Assembly: GCF_000263715.2 (NCBI RefSeq)
Contig: NZ_CM001514.1
Span: forward strand, 2,218,936-2,282,935
Direction of reading: 5' to 3'
DNA length: 64,000 nucleotides
Source of the DNA: Pseudomonas synxantha BG33R
GTDB taxonomy: Bacteria > Pseudomonadota > Gammaproteobacteria > Pseudomonadales > Pseudomonadaceae
The notes beneath the pieces are model-generated. The model searched no databases. It had not been told where the DNA came from and saw only the letters and a program-made list of their open reading frames with translations. The position numbers and the translations under genes are program-made. Shown here piece after piece: positions 47,887-56,495 of this stretch (the stretch's first letter is position 1; every line of letters begins with the position of its first letter).

Positions 47887-48306
47887 ATGACCGCTCACGT
47901 ACCCCAGGGTTTTGTCCCATTGCCGCGCAGCAGCCCCTTGCTGGAATTGCTCGGCCCGGCGTATTGCCGCGGTGAAGGCTTGCAATTGGAAGTCGGCCTG
48001 CGCGCCGATCATCGTCACGCCAATGGGCGCGGTACGGTGCATGGCGGGGTGCTGGCGACGCTGGCCGATATTGGTATGGGATACGCCATGGCGTTTTCCA
48101 GTGAGCCACCGCTGCCGTTGATTACTGCCAGCATGACCGTGGACTACCTGGGCGCCGTGCAGGTGGGGGAGTGGATGGTGGTGCGTTTGGAAAGCCACAA
48201 GCGCGGGCGGCAGATGGCGTTTGCGACGCTGAGTTTGCAAGTGGAGGAGCGGGTGGTACTACGGGCGAGCGCGGTGTTCGCGGTGCCGCAAGCTGACAGG
48301 CAGTGA
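47887..48306 (+). CDS. PaaI family thioesterase (hotdog fold)
   Basis: A 139-residue hotdog-fold protein. The motif GTVHGGVLATLADIGMGYAM carries the HGG core and the acidic catalytic residue of PaaI/YbgC-type acyl-CoA thioesterases. MTVDYLGAVQVGEWMVV is the central strand. The start at 47887 is preceded by GGAAGCC; the longer frame to 47800 is rejected. Substrate unknown; likely a small acyl-CoA. Confidence 0.85.
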   Translation: MTAHVPQGFVPLPRSSPLLELLGPAYCRGEGLQLEVGLRADHRHANGRGTVHGGVLATLADIGMGYAMAFSSEPPLPLITASMTVDYLGAVQVGEWMVVRLESHKRGRQMAFATLSLQVEERVVLRASAVFAVPQADRQ

Positions 48307-48361
48307 GATCAAATGTGGGAGCTGGCTGACCGAGTGCTTACAGGTAGGGAATCGATAAAAG

Positions 48362-48396
48362 AAAAGGCCTGGCTTTTCGTGGAACCGGGCCTTTTC
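48362..48396. terminator. bidirectional rho-independent terminator
   Basis: Arms AAAAGGCCTGG and CCGGGCCTTTT pair almost perfectly, with T and A runs on both sides. It lies between the thioesterase (plus) and the thiolase (minus) and can end both. Confidence 0.75.
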
Positions 48397-48435
48397 TGTG
48401 TTGCTCTTATTGGCATGGGGCAACTACGCAGCCCA

Positions 48436-48460
48436 ACGGGAGCAAGCTCCCTCGCCACAA
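48436..48460. repeat. REP-type half element
   Basis: GGGAGCAAGCTCCCTCGCCAC, matching one half of the REP copy at 17521. It lies just before the thiolase stop. Confidence 0.5.
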
Positions 48461-48472
48461 TAGCGATCCGAT

Positions 48473-49654
48473 TCAGCTGCGCTCGAGCGCCAGGGCCACG
48501 CCTTGGCCGCCGCCGATGCACAGCGTCGCCAAACCTTTTTTGGCGTCGCGCTTGATCATTTCATGCAGCAGGGTCACCAGCACGCGGCAGCCTGAGGCGC
48601 CAATCGGGTGGCCGATGGCGATCGCGCCGCCGTTGACGTTGACTTTATCGGCGTCCCATTCCAGCTCTTTGCCCACTGCCAAAGATTGCGCAGCGAAGGC
48701 TTCGTTGGCTTCGATCAGGTCCAGGTCTGCCAACTGCCAGCCGGCCTTGTCCAGGCAGCGGCGAGTAGCCGATACCGGACCGATGCCCATGATGGCTGGG
48801 TCCACGCCCGCATTGGCGTAGCTGGCGATACGCGCCAGTACTGGCAAGCCGAGGGCGCGGGCCTTGTCGGCGCTCATCAGCAGCACGGCGGCGGCGCCGT
48901 CGTTGAGGCTGGAGGCGTTGCCGGCGGTGACGCTGCCGTCTTTCTTGAACGCCGGCTTGAGCTTGGCCAGGGACTCGGCCGTGGTACCGGCGCGGGGCTG
49001 TTCGTCCACCGCGAAAGCCACCGGGTCGCCTTTGCGCTGGGGAATCAGGATCGGGGTGATCTCGTCGGCAAAACGTCCGGCCTCAATGGCAGCGGCGGCT
49101 TTTTGCTGGGAGGCGGCGGCGAACGCATCCTGGGCTTCACGGCTGATGCCGTATTTGTCTACCAGGTTCTCGGCGGTGATGCCCATGTGGTAGTCGTTGA
49201 ATGCGTCCCACAGGCCGTCGGTGATCATGCTGTCGATCATCTTCGCGTGGCCCATGCGCAAACCGGTGCGCGCGGCGGGTAGTACGTAGGGTGCCAGGCT
49301 CATGTTTTCCATGCCGCCGGCAATGATCACCTCGGCGTCGCCGCAACGAATGGCCTGTGCGCCCAAGTGCAGGGCCTTGAGGCCCGAGCCGCAAACCTTG
49401 TTCAGGGTCAGGCTCGGCACGGCGTGGGGCAGGCCGGCGAGAATCGAAGCCTGGCGCGCCGGGTTCTGGCCGCTGCCTGCAGTGAGCACCTGGCCGAGGA
49501 TCACTTCATCGACTTGGGCCGGGTCCAGGCCAGTCTGCTCCAGCAGGCGACGGATCACGGCGGCACCCAGTTCCGGGGCCGGGATGTTCGCCAGCGAACC
49601 TTGGAAGCTGCCCACGGCGGTGCGGGTGGCAGCAACAATCACGACGTCTTGCAT
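48473..49654 (-). CDS. atoB: acetyl-CoA C-acetyltransferase (thiolase)
   Basis: Cleaves acetoacetyl-CoA to two acetyl-CoA. The 393-residue thiolase has catalytic Cys in [10 protein letters not shown], His in [10 protein letters not shown] and second Cys in CIGGGQG. The start at 49654 has a GAGGA site. It begins 11 bases after the CoA-transferase B stop, so the three genes form an operon for ketone-body use. The symbol is by function; the local name may differ. Confidence 0.92.
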   Translation of the reverse strand: MQDVVIVAATRTAVGSFQGSLANIPAPELGAAVIRRLLEQTGLDPAQVDEVILGQVLTAGSGQNPARQASILAGLPHAVPSLTLNKVCGSGLKALHLGAQAIRCGDAEVIIAGGMENMSLAPYVLPAARTGLRMGHAKMIDSMITDGLWDAFNDYHMGITAENLVDKYGISREAQDAFAAASQQKAAAAIEAGRFADEITPILIPQRKGDPVAFAVDEQPRAGTTAESLAKLKPAFKKDGSVTAGNASSLNDGAAAVLLMSADKARALGLPVLARIASYANAGVDPAIMGIGPVSATRRCLDKAGWQLADLDLIEANEAFAAQSLAVGKELEWDADKVNVNGGAIAIGHPIGASGCRVLVTLLHEMIKRDAKKGLATLCIGGGQGVALALERS

Positions 49655-49665
49655 GGAATCTGTCC

Positions 49666-50325
49666 TCACTGGAAGTGCATTTCTGGAACGTGGTCCGGGA
49701 CGATCAGTTTACCGGCGGTCTTGCTCACAATCTCTTCAACACTGACGCCAGGTGCGCGTTCCTTGAGGACAAAAGCGCCATTTTCGATTTCCAGGTACGC
49801 CAGGTCCGTGAGCACGCGCTTGATGCAGTTGGCGCCGGTCAGCGGCAGGCTGCATTGGCTGAGCAGTTTGGACTCACCGTCCTTGGATGCGTGGGTCATG
49901 ATCACGATGATATTTTCCGCACCGGCCACCAGGTCCATCGCACCGCCCATGCCCTTGACCAGCTTGCCGGGGATCATCCACGAGGCAATGTTGCCTTGTA
50001 CGTCCACTTCAAACGCGCCGAGTACCGTGAGGTCGACGTGGCCGCCGCGGATCATCGCGAACGACTCGGCGGAAGAAAAGATCGAGGCACCGATACGCGC
50101 GGTGACGGTTTGCTTGCCGGCGTTGATCATGTCGGCATCGATGGTTTCTTCGGTAGGAAACGGTCCCATGCCGAGCAGGCCGTTTTCCGATTGCAGCATC
50201 ACTTCCATGCCGTCGGGGATGTAGTTGGCCACCAGGGTCGGAATGCCGATGCCCAGGTTCACGTAGTAACCGTCCTGCATTTCGCGGGCGACGCGTTGAG
50301 CCATTTGTTCGCGGGTAAGAGCCAT
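49666..50325 (-). CDS. 3-oxoacid CoA-transferase subunit B
   Basis: A 219-residue subunit that contributes the catalytic glutamate (SENGLLG). Typical start [31 protein letters not shown]. Together with subunit A it moves CoA from succinyl- or acetyl-CoA to acetoacetate. AGAGGAAAC lies upstream. Located between subunit A (31 bases) and thiolase (11 bases) in the operon. Confidence 0.93.
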   Translation of the reverse strand: MALTREQMAQRVAREMQDGYYVNLGIGIPTLVANYIPDGMEVMLQSENGLLGMGPFPTEETIDADMINAGKQTVTARIGASIFSSAESFAMIRGGHVDLTVLGAFEVDVQGNIASWMIPGKLVKGMGGAMDLVAGAENIIVIMTHASKDGESKLLSQCSLPLTGANCIKRVLTDLAYLEIENGAFVLKERAPGVSVEEIVSKTAGKLIVPDHVPEMHFQ

Positions 50326-50356
50326 GGTTGTTTCCTCTTATTGTTCTGGACGTGGA

Positions 50357-51055
50357 TTATTTGCGGACGGTGCGCTGTTCGATGCGCTTCTCGAAGGTGC
50401 CGCAGATGATCCGGTCGACGTAGATACCAGGGGTGTGGATCTGCGCCGGGTCCAGCTCGCCCGGTTCGACGATTTCCTCGACTTCGACCACGGTGATCTT
50501 GCCCGCGGTGGCCGCCAGCGGGTTGAAGTTCTGGGCGGTATGGCGGTAGATGACGTTGCCGAAGTGGTCGGCTTTCCAGCCTTTGACGATAGCGAAATCG
50601 CCGGTGATCGATTCTTCCATCAAATACGGGCGGCCGTTGAATTCGCGGGTCTCCTTGCCTTCGGCAACTGGGGTGCCGACGCCGGTTGCGGTGAAGAAGG
50701 CCGGGATGCCGGCTCCGCCTGCGCGCATTTTTTCCGCGAGGGTGCCCTGAGGGGTGAGGACTACTTCGATTTCGCCGCTGAGCAGTTGCTTCTCGAACAA
50801 GGCGTTTTCACCCACATAAGAGGCGATCACCTTGCTGATCTGTTTTTCTTCGAGCAGCACGCCCAGGCCGAAGCCATCGACGCCGCAGTTGTTGGAAACC
50901 ACCGTCAGGTCGCGGGTGCTTTTGCGCTTGATCTCGGCAATGAGGTTTTCCGGAATGCCACACAGGCCAAAACCGCCGGAGAGCACGGTCATGCCGTCTT
51001 CCAGGCCTGCCAGTGCTTCTTCATAGGACGCCACGCGTTTATCGAAACCTGCCAT
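50357..51055 (-). CDS. 3-oxoacid CoA-transferase subunit A
   Basis: A 232-residue subunit with the glycine-rich [16 protein letters not shown] motif at the N-terminus and [16 protein letters not shown]. The start at 51055 is supported by AGAGGTG; the frame runs on to 51199 into the regulatory region and is rejected. First gene of the operon with subunit B and thiolase, likely regulated by the divergent LysR gene. Confidence 0.93.
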   Translation of the reverse strand: MAGFDKRVASYEEALAGLEDGMTVLSGGFGLCGIPENLIAEIKRKSTRDLTVVSNNCGVDGFGLGVLLEEKQISKVIASYVGENALFEKQLLSGEIEVVLTPQGTLAEKMRAGGAGIPAFFTATGVGTPVAEGKETREFNGRPYLMEESITGDFAIVKGWKADHFGNVIYRHTAQNFNPLAATAGKITVVEVEEIVEPGELDPAQIHTPGIYVDRIICGTFEKRIEQRTVRK

Positions 51056-51154
51056 ATGCACCTCTTTTATTGTTTGTGGTCCAGCCAGTGCGTTGAGTGT
51101 TGCGCCAGTGGATTGATTTGTTAAGTTGTTTTTTAAGGTTGATTGATTTAGAAA

Positions 51155-51175
51155 ACAGCATAGTCCAACTGCTGT
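51155..51175. promoter_or_regulatory. inverted repeat ACAGCA-N9-TGCTGT, candidate LysR operator
   Basis: Perfect 6-base inverted repeat in the 133-bp region between the CoA-transferase operon and the divergent LysR gene, 14 bases before the LysR start codon. LysR regulators commonly bind such dyads and control themselves and the divergent operon. Binding is not tested. Confidence 0.4.
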
Positions 51176-51188
51176 CTGGAGCTGCCTC

Positions 51189-52091
51189 ATGACCGTCAAA
51201 CAGATGCGTGCCTTTCTCGCCGTTGCTCAGAGTCTGAGTTTCGCTGCTGCCTGCGAGCGCCTGCACCTTTCTCAGTCGGCACTGAGCTTGACCATCAAGG
51301 GGTTGGAAGAAGGGTTGGGCGGGCGCCTGTTCAGCCGCAATACCCGTAACGTCGCGCTGACCCCCGAGGGCGAATCGCTGTTGCCCCTGGCGCGCCGGTT
51401 GATTGCAGATTGGGATAACGCCGAGGACGAACTGCGCCAGCGTTTTACCCTGCAACGCGGGCGCGTGACGGTGGCGGCCATGCCGTCGTTTGCCGGTAAC
51501 CTGTTGCCGCCGATCCTGAAGATCTTCCGCGCACGTTACCCTCAGGTGAACGTGACGGTGCATGACCTGATCAACGAGCAAGTGCTGGAGATGGTGCGCG
51601 ACCGTCAGGTGGAGTTGGGCGTGGCATTCGAGCCGTCCGAAGGGTCATCGTTGGCATTTACGCCGTTATATCTGGATCGCTTTATCGCCGTGGTGCCAGT
51701 GGATTCGCCGTTGGCTCAGCGTGCCGAGATCGATTGGAAAACCTTGCTGGAGCAGCCGTTTATCACGTTGCAACGCCCCTCCACGGTACGTGTGATGTTG
51801 GAAGAACACCTTGGCGCCTTGCAGATGAAATTGCCCGTAGCGTTGGAAAGCCATCAACTGGCGACCGTGGGGAAGATGGTCGCCAGCGGGCTGGGCGTCA
51901 GCGCCGTGCCAGCGTTATGTGCCCGGCAGATGGAGGAGGCGGGTGCTCATTGCATTACCTTGACCGGCCCGGTGATCGAGCGGCCAATTGGCGTGTTGAC
52001 CAAACCGGGCCATGAGTTGTCGGCGGCGGCGCAAGTGTTGTTCGATATTTTTCGGGATGAGGCGGGGAAGGGCAGGTTTCCAACTTTCTAA
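51189..52091 (+). CDS. LysR-family transcriptional regulator
   Basis: A 300-residue regulator with helix-turn-helix ([42 protein letters not shown]) and a substrate-binding domain. It diverges from the CoA-transferase/thiolase operon, which is the obvious target, so the inducer may be acetoacetate or a related acid. An inverted repeat lies just upstream. Start has a GGAG. Confidence 0.92.
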   Translation: MTVKQMRAFLAVAQSLSFAAACERLHLSQSALSLTIKGLEEGLGGRLFSRNTRNVALTPEGESLLPLARRLIADWDNAEDELRQRFTLQRGRVTVAAMPSFAGNLLPPILKIFRARYPQVNVTVHDLINEQVLEMVRDRQVELGVAFEPSEGSSLAFTPLYLDRFIAVVPVDSPLAQRAEIDWKTLLEQPFITLQRPSTVRVMLEEHLGALQMKLPVALESHQLATVGKMVASGLGVSAVPALCARQMEEAGAHCITLTGPVIERPIGVLTKPGHELSAAAQVLFDIFRDEAGKGRFPTF

Positions 52092-52101
52092 CGTTATAAA
52101 A

Positions 52102-52133
52102 AATGCGGGAGCTGGCAAGCCAGCTCCCGCATT
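52102..52133. repeat. REP-type perfect hairpin
   Basis: Two 15-base arms (AATGCGGGAGCTGGC and GCCAGCTCCCGCATT) separated by AA. It lies between convergent LysR and the small gene and is likely to form a terminator-like RNA structure. Confidence 0.85.
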
Positions 52134-52146
52134 GATTGAGTAATAC

Positions 52147-52476
52147 TTAGTAGTAGCGGTCGATCACTTTAACTTGCGAGCTGTCTTTGAAAGATGCCCA
52201 GGCATTGTTGAGTGTATCGAACACCTGCTCGATAAAGTTGCGATCAGCCGCAGCCTTCTTTCCGACATAGCCCTGGCCACGGCGGTACATCTTCAGGCGC
52301 GCCGCCAGTTCGCGGTTATTGCGGTCGAACTCGGCTTCTTCGGTATGGGGCGCCAGGCAGTCAATTTGCACTTCGCCCGATTTGCCAATCCACAGGATAT
52401 GGTCGTCGAGTGTGTCTTTCTGCGCTGCGAACATCTCAGCCAATTCATCGATAGTTGGTTGGTTGTTCAGATTCAT
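52147..52476 (-). CDS. uncharacterised protein
   Basis: A 109-residue cytoplasmic protein with no recognised family. It has an N-terminal helix (IDELAEMFAAQKDTLDDHILWIG), a strand EVQIDCLAPHT, and a basic helical part (NRELAARLKMYRRGQGYVGKKAAA), ending in VIDRYY. The length and composition look real, and the AT content is normal. The ATG at 52476 has AGGGGCTT upstream at modest quality. It may be a pseudomonad-specific gene. Confidence 0.65.
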   Translation of the reverse strand: MNLNNQPTIDELAEMFAAQKDTLDDHILWIGKSGEVQIDCLAPHTEEAEFDRNNRELAARLKMYRRGQGYVGKKAAADRNFIEQVFDTLNNAWASFKDSSQVKVIDRYY

Positions 52477-52945
52477 GTGTAAGCCCCTTGACCAGTTGGC
52501 GATCTATCAATTGATTCGTTAAAACTGCGTAGTTGTCTCCGGTTCCGAAAACCGGGCGTCAGTGACGGTCTGCCGAATACGGGCAGGGTCTTGAACCTGA
52601 TGCATGTAGTCTTGCTGATGAACTGCTACGCAACGCTTTCATAACGAAGACAAGCAGCGTTTTAGCTCCTTGTACCGGACCCTTTCGGGCCTGGTCAGCT
52701 TCATCAATCTGCCTTGTGGGCAGTGCACATCCGGAAAAACAGCTCGGCGGTCAGACGAGCCTGTTCAAAACGCTTGTTACCAACGCTCCCGATCCGGGAG
52801 ACGTCTAGATCATGCAAGGACAAAAAGGTTACGTCAACGATTATGTAGTGATTATTTTTTATCACTACATAATTTGTTGTGGGGGCTGGGGAATGCGGGA
52901 AAACGTGACTTGGGCGTCATTTTTTGGAGGTGCAGGTCGGGCGTT
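52477..52945. other. gene-free stretch with AT-rich palindrome
   Basis: About 470 bases with no convincing gene. Short open frames (52670-52960 and 52812-53111) have no family features. GC-rich hairpin-like segments near 52670-52800 (CCGGACCCTTTCGGGCC, TCCCGATCCGGGAG) could belong to a small RNA, but I cannot identify one. The palindrome at 52840-52873 stands out. Confidence 0.5.
52840..52873. repeat. perfect AT-rich inverted repeat
   Basis: Thirteen-base arms ATTATGTAGTGAT and ATCACTACATAAT with an 8-base spacer TATTTTTT. It is very AT-rich inside a GC-rich genome. It could be a repressor operator or a terminator; no match to a known site was recognised. Confidence 0.7.
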
Positions 52946-53800
52946 TCAACCCTCCTGTAGGAGCCGGTCGACGAGCAACGGCAGTAGCTGCTCGCAGGAG
53001 GCCTGGATTTTAACCTGCAGCAGCTTATCCCCGCGTGTTTTGCCCAGATTGATCGCAATCACCGGCTTACCCCGCTCGACCATGGCCTTGCACAATCGGA
53101 ACGCCGAATAGGCCATCAGTGACGACCCCACCACCAGCAGGCCCTCAGCGTGTTCTACCGCCGCCATCGCCTTTAGCGCCGTCGCCGGTGCGACATTCTC
53201 GCCAAAAAACACCACGTCAGGTTTGAGCCGCTCGCCGTTGCAATGGGGGCAGTGGGGCACCTGGAAGTGTTGTTCAAACGCCGGATCGAGCAAGGTGTCG
53301 CCATCCGGCGCTTGCACGGCGTGGACTTGCGCCATATGCGGGTTATCGACTTCCATCTGCCGCTGGATCACATCGCGTGCGCTGCGCAGTTGGCAATCCA
53401 GGCACAGCACCCGATGCAAGCTGCCATGCAGTTCGATCACGTCGTGGCTGCCGGCCTGGTCATGCAGGGTGTCGACGTTTTGTGTGATCAGCCCGCTGAT
53501 ATAGCCACGGTGTTGCAGTGTCGCCAGTGCCAGGTGAGCCTTGTTCGGCTGCGCAATGCGTACCCTTGGCCAGCCCAGCATCGCCCGCGCCCAATAACGA
53601 CGCCGCGCCTCTGGGGTGGCAAGAAATTCCTGGTACATCATCGGTGCTTTGCCCCGGCGTACACCTTCACTGTCGCGGTAATCCGGGATGCCCGACGAGG
53701 TGCTGATGCCTGCGCCGGTCAAGGCTAAAAAGCGTCGTTCAGCCATAGCCCGGTGCAGGATTTCGAGGTGGTCTGCCTGATGTTCCAGCGTGTCGAGCAT
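52946..53800 (-). CDS. SIR2-family NAD-dependent protein deacetylase
   Basis: A 284-residue sirtuin of the SIRT4-like (class II) type: FLALTGAGISTSSGIPDYRD (NAD pocket), TQNVDTLHDQAG, HGSLHRVLC with the catalytic His, and Zn cysteines CLDC and CPHC. It is the size of free-standing deacylases, with no defence-type partner domain. The start has GGAGA and lies 8 bases after the CBS gene stop on the same strand, so they are probably co-transcribed. Confidence 0.9.
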   Translation of the reverse strand: MLDTLEHQADHLEILHRAMAERRFLALTGAGISTSSGIPDYRDSEGVRRGKAPMMYQEFLATPEARRRYWARAMLGWPRVRIAQPNKAHLALATLQHRGYISGLITQNVDTLHDQAGSHDVIELHGSLHRVLCLDCQLRSARDVIQRQMEVDNPHMAQVHAVQAPDGDTLLDPAFEQHFQVPHCPHCNGERLKPDVVFFGENVAPATALKAMAAVEHAEGLLVVGSSLMAYSAFRLCKAMVERGKPVIAINLGKTRGDKLLQVKIQASCEQLLPLLVDRLLQEG

Positions 53801-53808
53801 GGTGTCTC

Positions 53809-54249
53809 CTATTCGCCGCGGATGTATTGCTCCAGCTGTTTGATCAGATCAGCCTGTTCGGCGATGGCTTCCTTCACCAAGTCACCGATGGACAGCAGGC
53901 CCAACAGTTCGCCGTCTTCGACCACCGGTAGGTGGCGCAGGTGACTGTCCGTCATGATGTTCATGCATTCCTCGACACTTTTATGGGTGTCGACGGTGAT
54001 GACGGGAGAGCTCATAACATCGTCGACCCGAGTGGTCACCGACGACAGGCCTTTGAGAATGAGTTTACGTGCGTAATCACGCTCGCTGATGATCCCTACG
54101 ACCACACCTTCCTTGACGACTGGCAAGGCACCGACGTTTTTCTCAGACATCCGCACCAGAGCTTCGAACACCGTGTGGTCCCATTGAATGGTGTGGACGT
54201 CCTGGTTTTTCTGATCCTTGGCTTTGAGCAATTGTGCGACGGTTTTCAT
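53809..54249 (-). CDS. tandem CBS domain protein
   Basis: A 146-residue protein with two CBS motifs (VGALPVVKEGVVVGIISERDYARKLIL and HLRHLPVVEDGELLGLLSIGDLVKEAI). Stand-alone CBS proteins sense adenine nucleotides. The ATG at 54249 is preferred over 54258 because GGAGTGG is better spaced. It precedes the sirtuin gene by 8 bases; the sirtuin ribosome site overlaps its stop. Confidence 0.9.
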   Translation of the reverse strand: MKTVAQLLKAKDQKNQDVHTIQWDHTVFEALVRMSEKNVGALPVVKEGVVVGIISERDYARKLILKGLSSVTTRVDDVMSSPVITVDTHKSVEECMNIMTDSHLRHLPVVEDGELLGLLSIGDLVKEAIAEQADLIKQLEQYIRGE

Positions 54250-54379
54250 GGCGGCCACTCCGGTGTTGTTTTTAGGTAGTCAGGGTCCCCTAAAGAATCC
54301 TAGACGGCCTGCGGCAGGGCAAGACCCAAAGCGGCGTTAAACCTGTCGAAAAACGTCATTTGCCGGATTTTTACGTGTT

Positions 54380-56329
54380 CTAGCCCACAGTTGTCGGTTT
54401 CTTTGTGCGCTTTGGACTGGCCGCAGCCTTGCGTGGAGCGCTCTTGCGTTTCTTCTTCCAGGGCGTGGCACCTCGACCTGCCGGGCTGGCGGGGCCGGTG
54501 ATGGTCATGCGCATACCGTTACAGCGCGCCACCTGCTTGCTCATCCACGCCGCCTGCTTGGCAACGAATTCTTCCAGGCTCATTTCGCCGCTTTGCACCA
54601 TGTCCAGCGCTTGTTCCCAGATGGCGGTGGTGCCTGGGTCGGCAATGGCGCGGGGCACCGCGTCAATCAGGCTGAACGCGGCTGGAGTTGCCGACAGGGC
54701 TTTGCCGTTTTTCACCAGGTAACCGCGGTCCAGCAAGCCCTGAATGATCCCGGCGCGAGTGGCTTCGGTGCCGATGCCAGTGGTGTCCTTGAGCTTTTGC
54801 TTGAGCAGCGGGTCTTGCACCAGTTTGGCGACGTTTTTCATCGCCTTGATCAGGTCGCCTTCGGTAAAGGGCTTGGGCGGTTGGGTCCACAGGTCCTTGA
54901 GGTTGACCTTGGCCACGGCGTAGTCCTGGCCCTGTACCAGCGTCGGCAAGGCCTGGGGGGCGGGTGCTTCACGGCCTTTGGCGGGCGCCAGTGCCTCGGG
55001 CAAGGCGCGTTTCCAGCCCGCTTCGATGATGACCTTGCCCACCGCACGCAACGCCTGGCCGGCACAGTCGAAATCTGCCTGGGTGCGGTCGTATTCATGG
55101 TTGGGCAGGAACTGCGCCAGGTAACGCGCGCGTATCAAGGTGTAGACCGCACGGTGCTTACCGGTCAGTTGGCTTAAATCCTTGCCCGCCCCAGTTGGGA
55201 TGATGCCGTGGTGGGCGCTGACCTTGGCGTCATTCCAGACCCGCGAGCGGCGTTGCGGGTCGATGTGCGGCATCAATTCGTTGACCGCCGCATCCGCACG
55301 GCCTAGGGCCGCGAGAATCTTCGGCGCCTCACTGTGCTGGCTCAGCGGTAGGTAGCCGCAATCGCTGCGCGGGTAGGTGATGACCTTATGGGTTTCGTAA
55401 AGGGATTGGGCGATATCCAGGGTTTCCTGGGCGCCCAGGCCGAGCTTCTTGGAACAGATTTCCTGCAGTGTGCCAAGGTCGAAGGGCAGGGGGGCGACTT
55501 CGCGCATGCGTTCGGTGCGCAGCTTTACCAGCCGCGCCGCGTTCGCGTTGCCCATGGCGTCGGCCGCGTCCCGCGCCAGTTGCGGGTTGAGGCAGCGGCC
55601 CTGGTCGTCGCAGGCATCTTCATGGGCGCGCCACTGGGCGGTAAAGGTCATGCGCTCGTGGCGCAGGTCGACATCAATGGCCCAATACGCCACCGGTACG
55701 AAATCGGCGATGCTGCGATCACGGTCCACCACCAGGCGCAGGGTCGGGGTTTGCACCCGGCCTACCGGCAATACGCCCTGATAACCGGATTGGCGCCCCA
55801 GTAGGGTAAACAGGCGGCTCATGTTCATGCCGATCAGCCAGTCGGCGCGGGAGCGGCCCAGGGCCGAGTGATACAGGCTGAAGGTTTCGGCACCCGGCTT
55901 GAGCGCCGCCAGGGCCTTGCGAATGGAGGCCTCGTCCAGTGCCGACAGCCACAGCCGCTGGATCGGCCCACGGTAGCGGCAATGCTCCACCAGTTCACGG
56001 GCAATCATCTCGCCCTCACGGTCAGCATCGGTGGCGATCACCAGCTCCTGGGCTTCCCCCAGCAAGCGCTTGACCGCCTTGTACTGGCTGGCGGTCTTGG
56101 GCTTGACCAGCATCTTCCATTTGTCCGGCACGATCGGCAGGTCGGCCAGCACCCAGCGTTTGTATTTGGCGTCGTAGGCGTCGGGCGGGGCGGTTTCCAA
56201 CAGGTGCCCGATGCACCAGGTGACAGTAACCCCGTTGCCCAGCCAGCAGCCGTCGCCGCGGCGCGTGGCGCCGAGCACGGCCGCGATATCCTTGGCCTGG
56301 GAGGGTTTTTCACAGAGGTACAGCCGCAT
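54380..56329 (-). CDS. topB: DNA topoisomerase III
   Basis: A 649-residue type IA topoisomerase that decatenates DNA. N-terminal Toprim (LYLCEKPSQAKDIA, DADREGE), the core PVGRVQTPTLRLVVDRD, and the active-site tyrosine in VITYPRSDCGYLP near residue 325. The C-terminus is Lys/Arg-rich (KKKRKSAPRKAAASPKRTKK). The start at 56329 (MRLYLCEKPS) is the family's typical one, with longer ATG and GTG options just upstream. Confidence 0.95.
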   Translation of the reverse strand: MRLYLCEKPSQAKDIAAVLGATRRGDGCWLGNGVTVTWCIGHLLETAPPDAYDAKYKRWVLADLPIVPDKWKMLVKPKTASQYKAVKRLLGEAQELVIATDADREGEMIARELVEHCRYRGPIQRLWLSALDEASIRKALAALKPGAETFSLYHSALGRSRADWLIGMNMSRLFTLLGRQSGYQGVLPVGRVQTPTLRLVVDRDRSIADFVPVAYWAIDVDLRHERMTFTAQWRAHEDACDDQGRCLNPQLARDAADAMGNANAARLVKLRTERMREVAPLPFDLGTLQEICSKKLGLGAQETLDIAQSLYETHKVITYPRSDCGYLPLSQHSEAPKILAALGRADAAVNELMPHIDPQRRSRVWNDAKVSAHHGIIPTGAGKDLSQLTGKHRAVYTLIRARYLAQFLPNHEYDRTQADFDCAGQALRAVGKVIIEAGWKRALPEALAPAKGREAPAPQALPTLVQGQDYAVAKVNLKDLWTQPPKPFTEGDLIKAMKNVAKLVQDPLLKQKLKDTTGIGTEATRAGIIQGLLDRGYLVKNGKALSATPAAFSLIDAVPRAIADPGTTAIWEQALDMVQSGEMSLEEFVAKQAAWMSKQVARCNGMRMTITGPASPAGRGATPWKKKRKSAPRKAAASPKRTKKPTTVG

Positions 56330-56441
56330 GGTCATCACATCAGATCGGGTTGATGCCTTGCAGGATGCTTAGTCAGAAGGATTTGAGCAACCATTATCTG
56401 TATGGATGTACAGCAATATGTGTGAGCAACAACAACCAAAA

Positions 56442-56470
56442 TGTGGGAGGGGGGCTTGCTCCCTCCCACA
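56442..56470. repeat. REP-type hairpin
   Basis: TGTGGGAGGG and CCCTCCCACA flank GGGCTTGCT-like core. It lies between topB and the MHS transporter stop. Confidence 0.75.
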
Positions 56471-56495
56471 AGGGATCTTCGGTGTTCAAACGAAC

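Noticed and set aside
52670..52960. 96-codon frame in the gene-free gap
   Set aside because: TTG start, Arg/Ser/Cys-rich, and it runs into the sirtuin 3' end on the other strand. No support.
52946..53800. SIR2 gene as an anti-phage defence system
   Set aside because: It is a stand-alone sirtuin of deacylase type with zinc cysteines, with no Argonaute, HerA or STAND partner.
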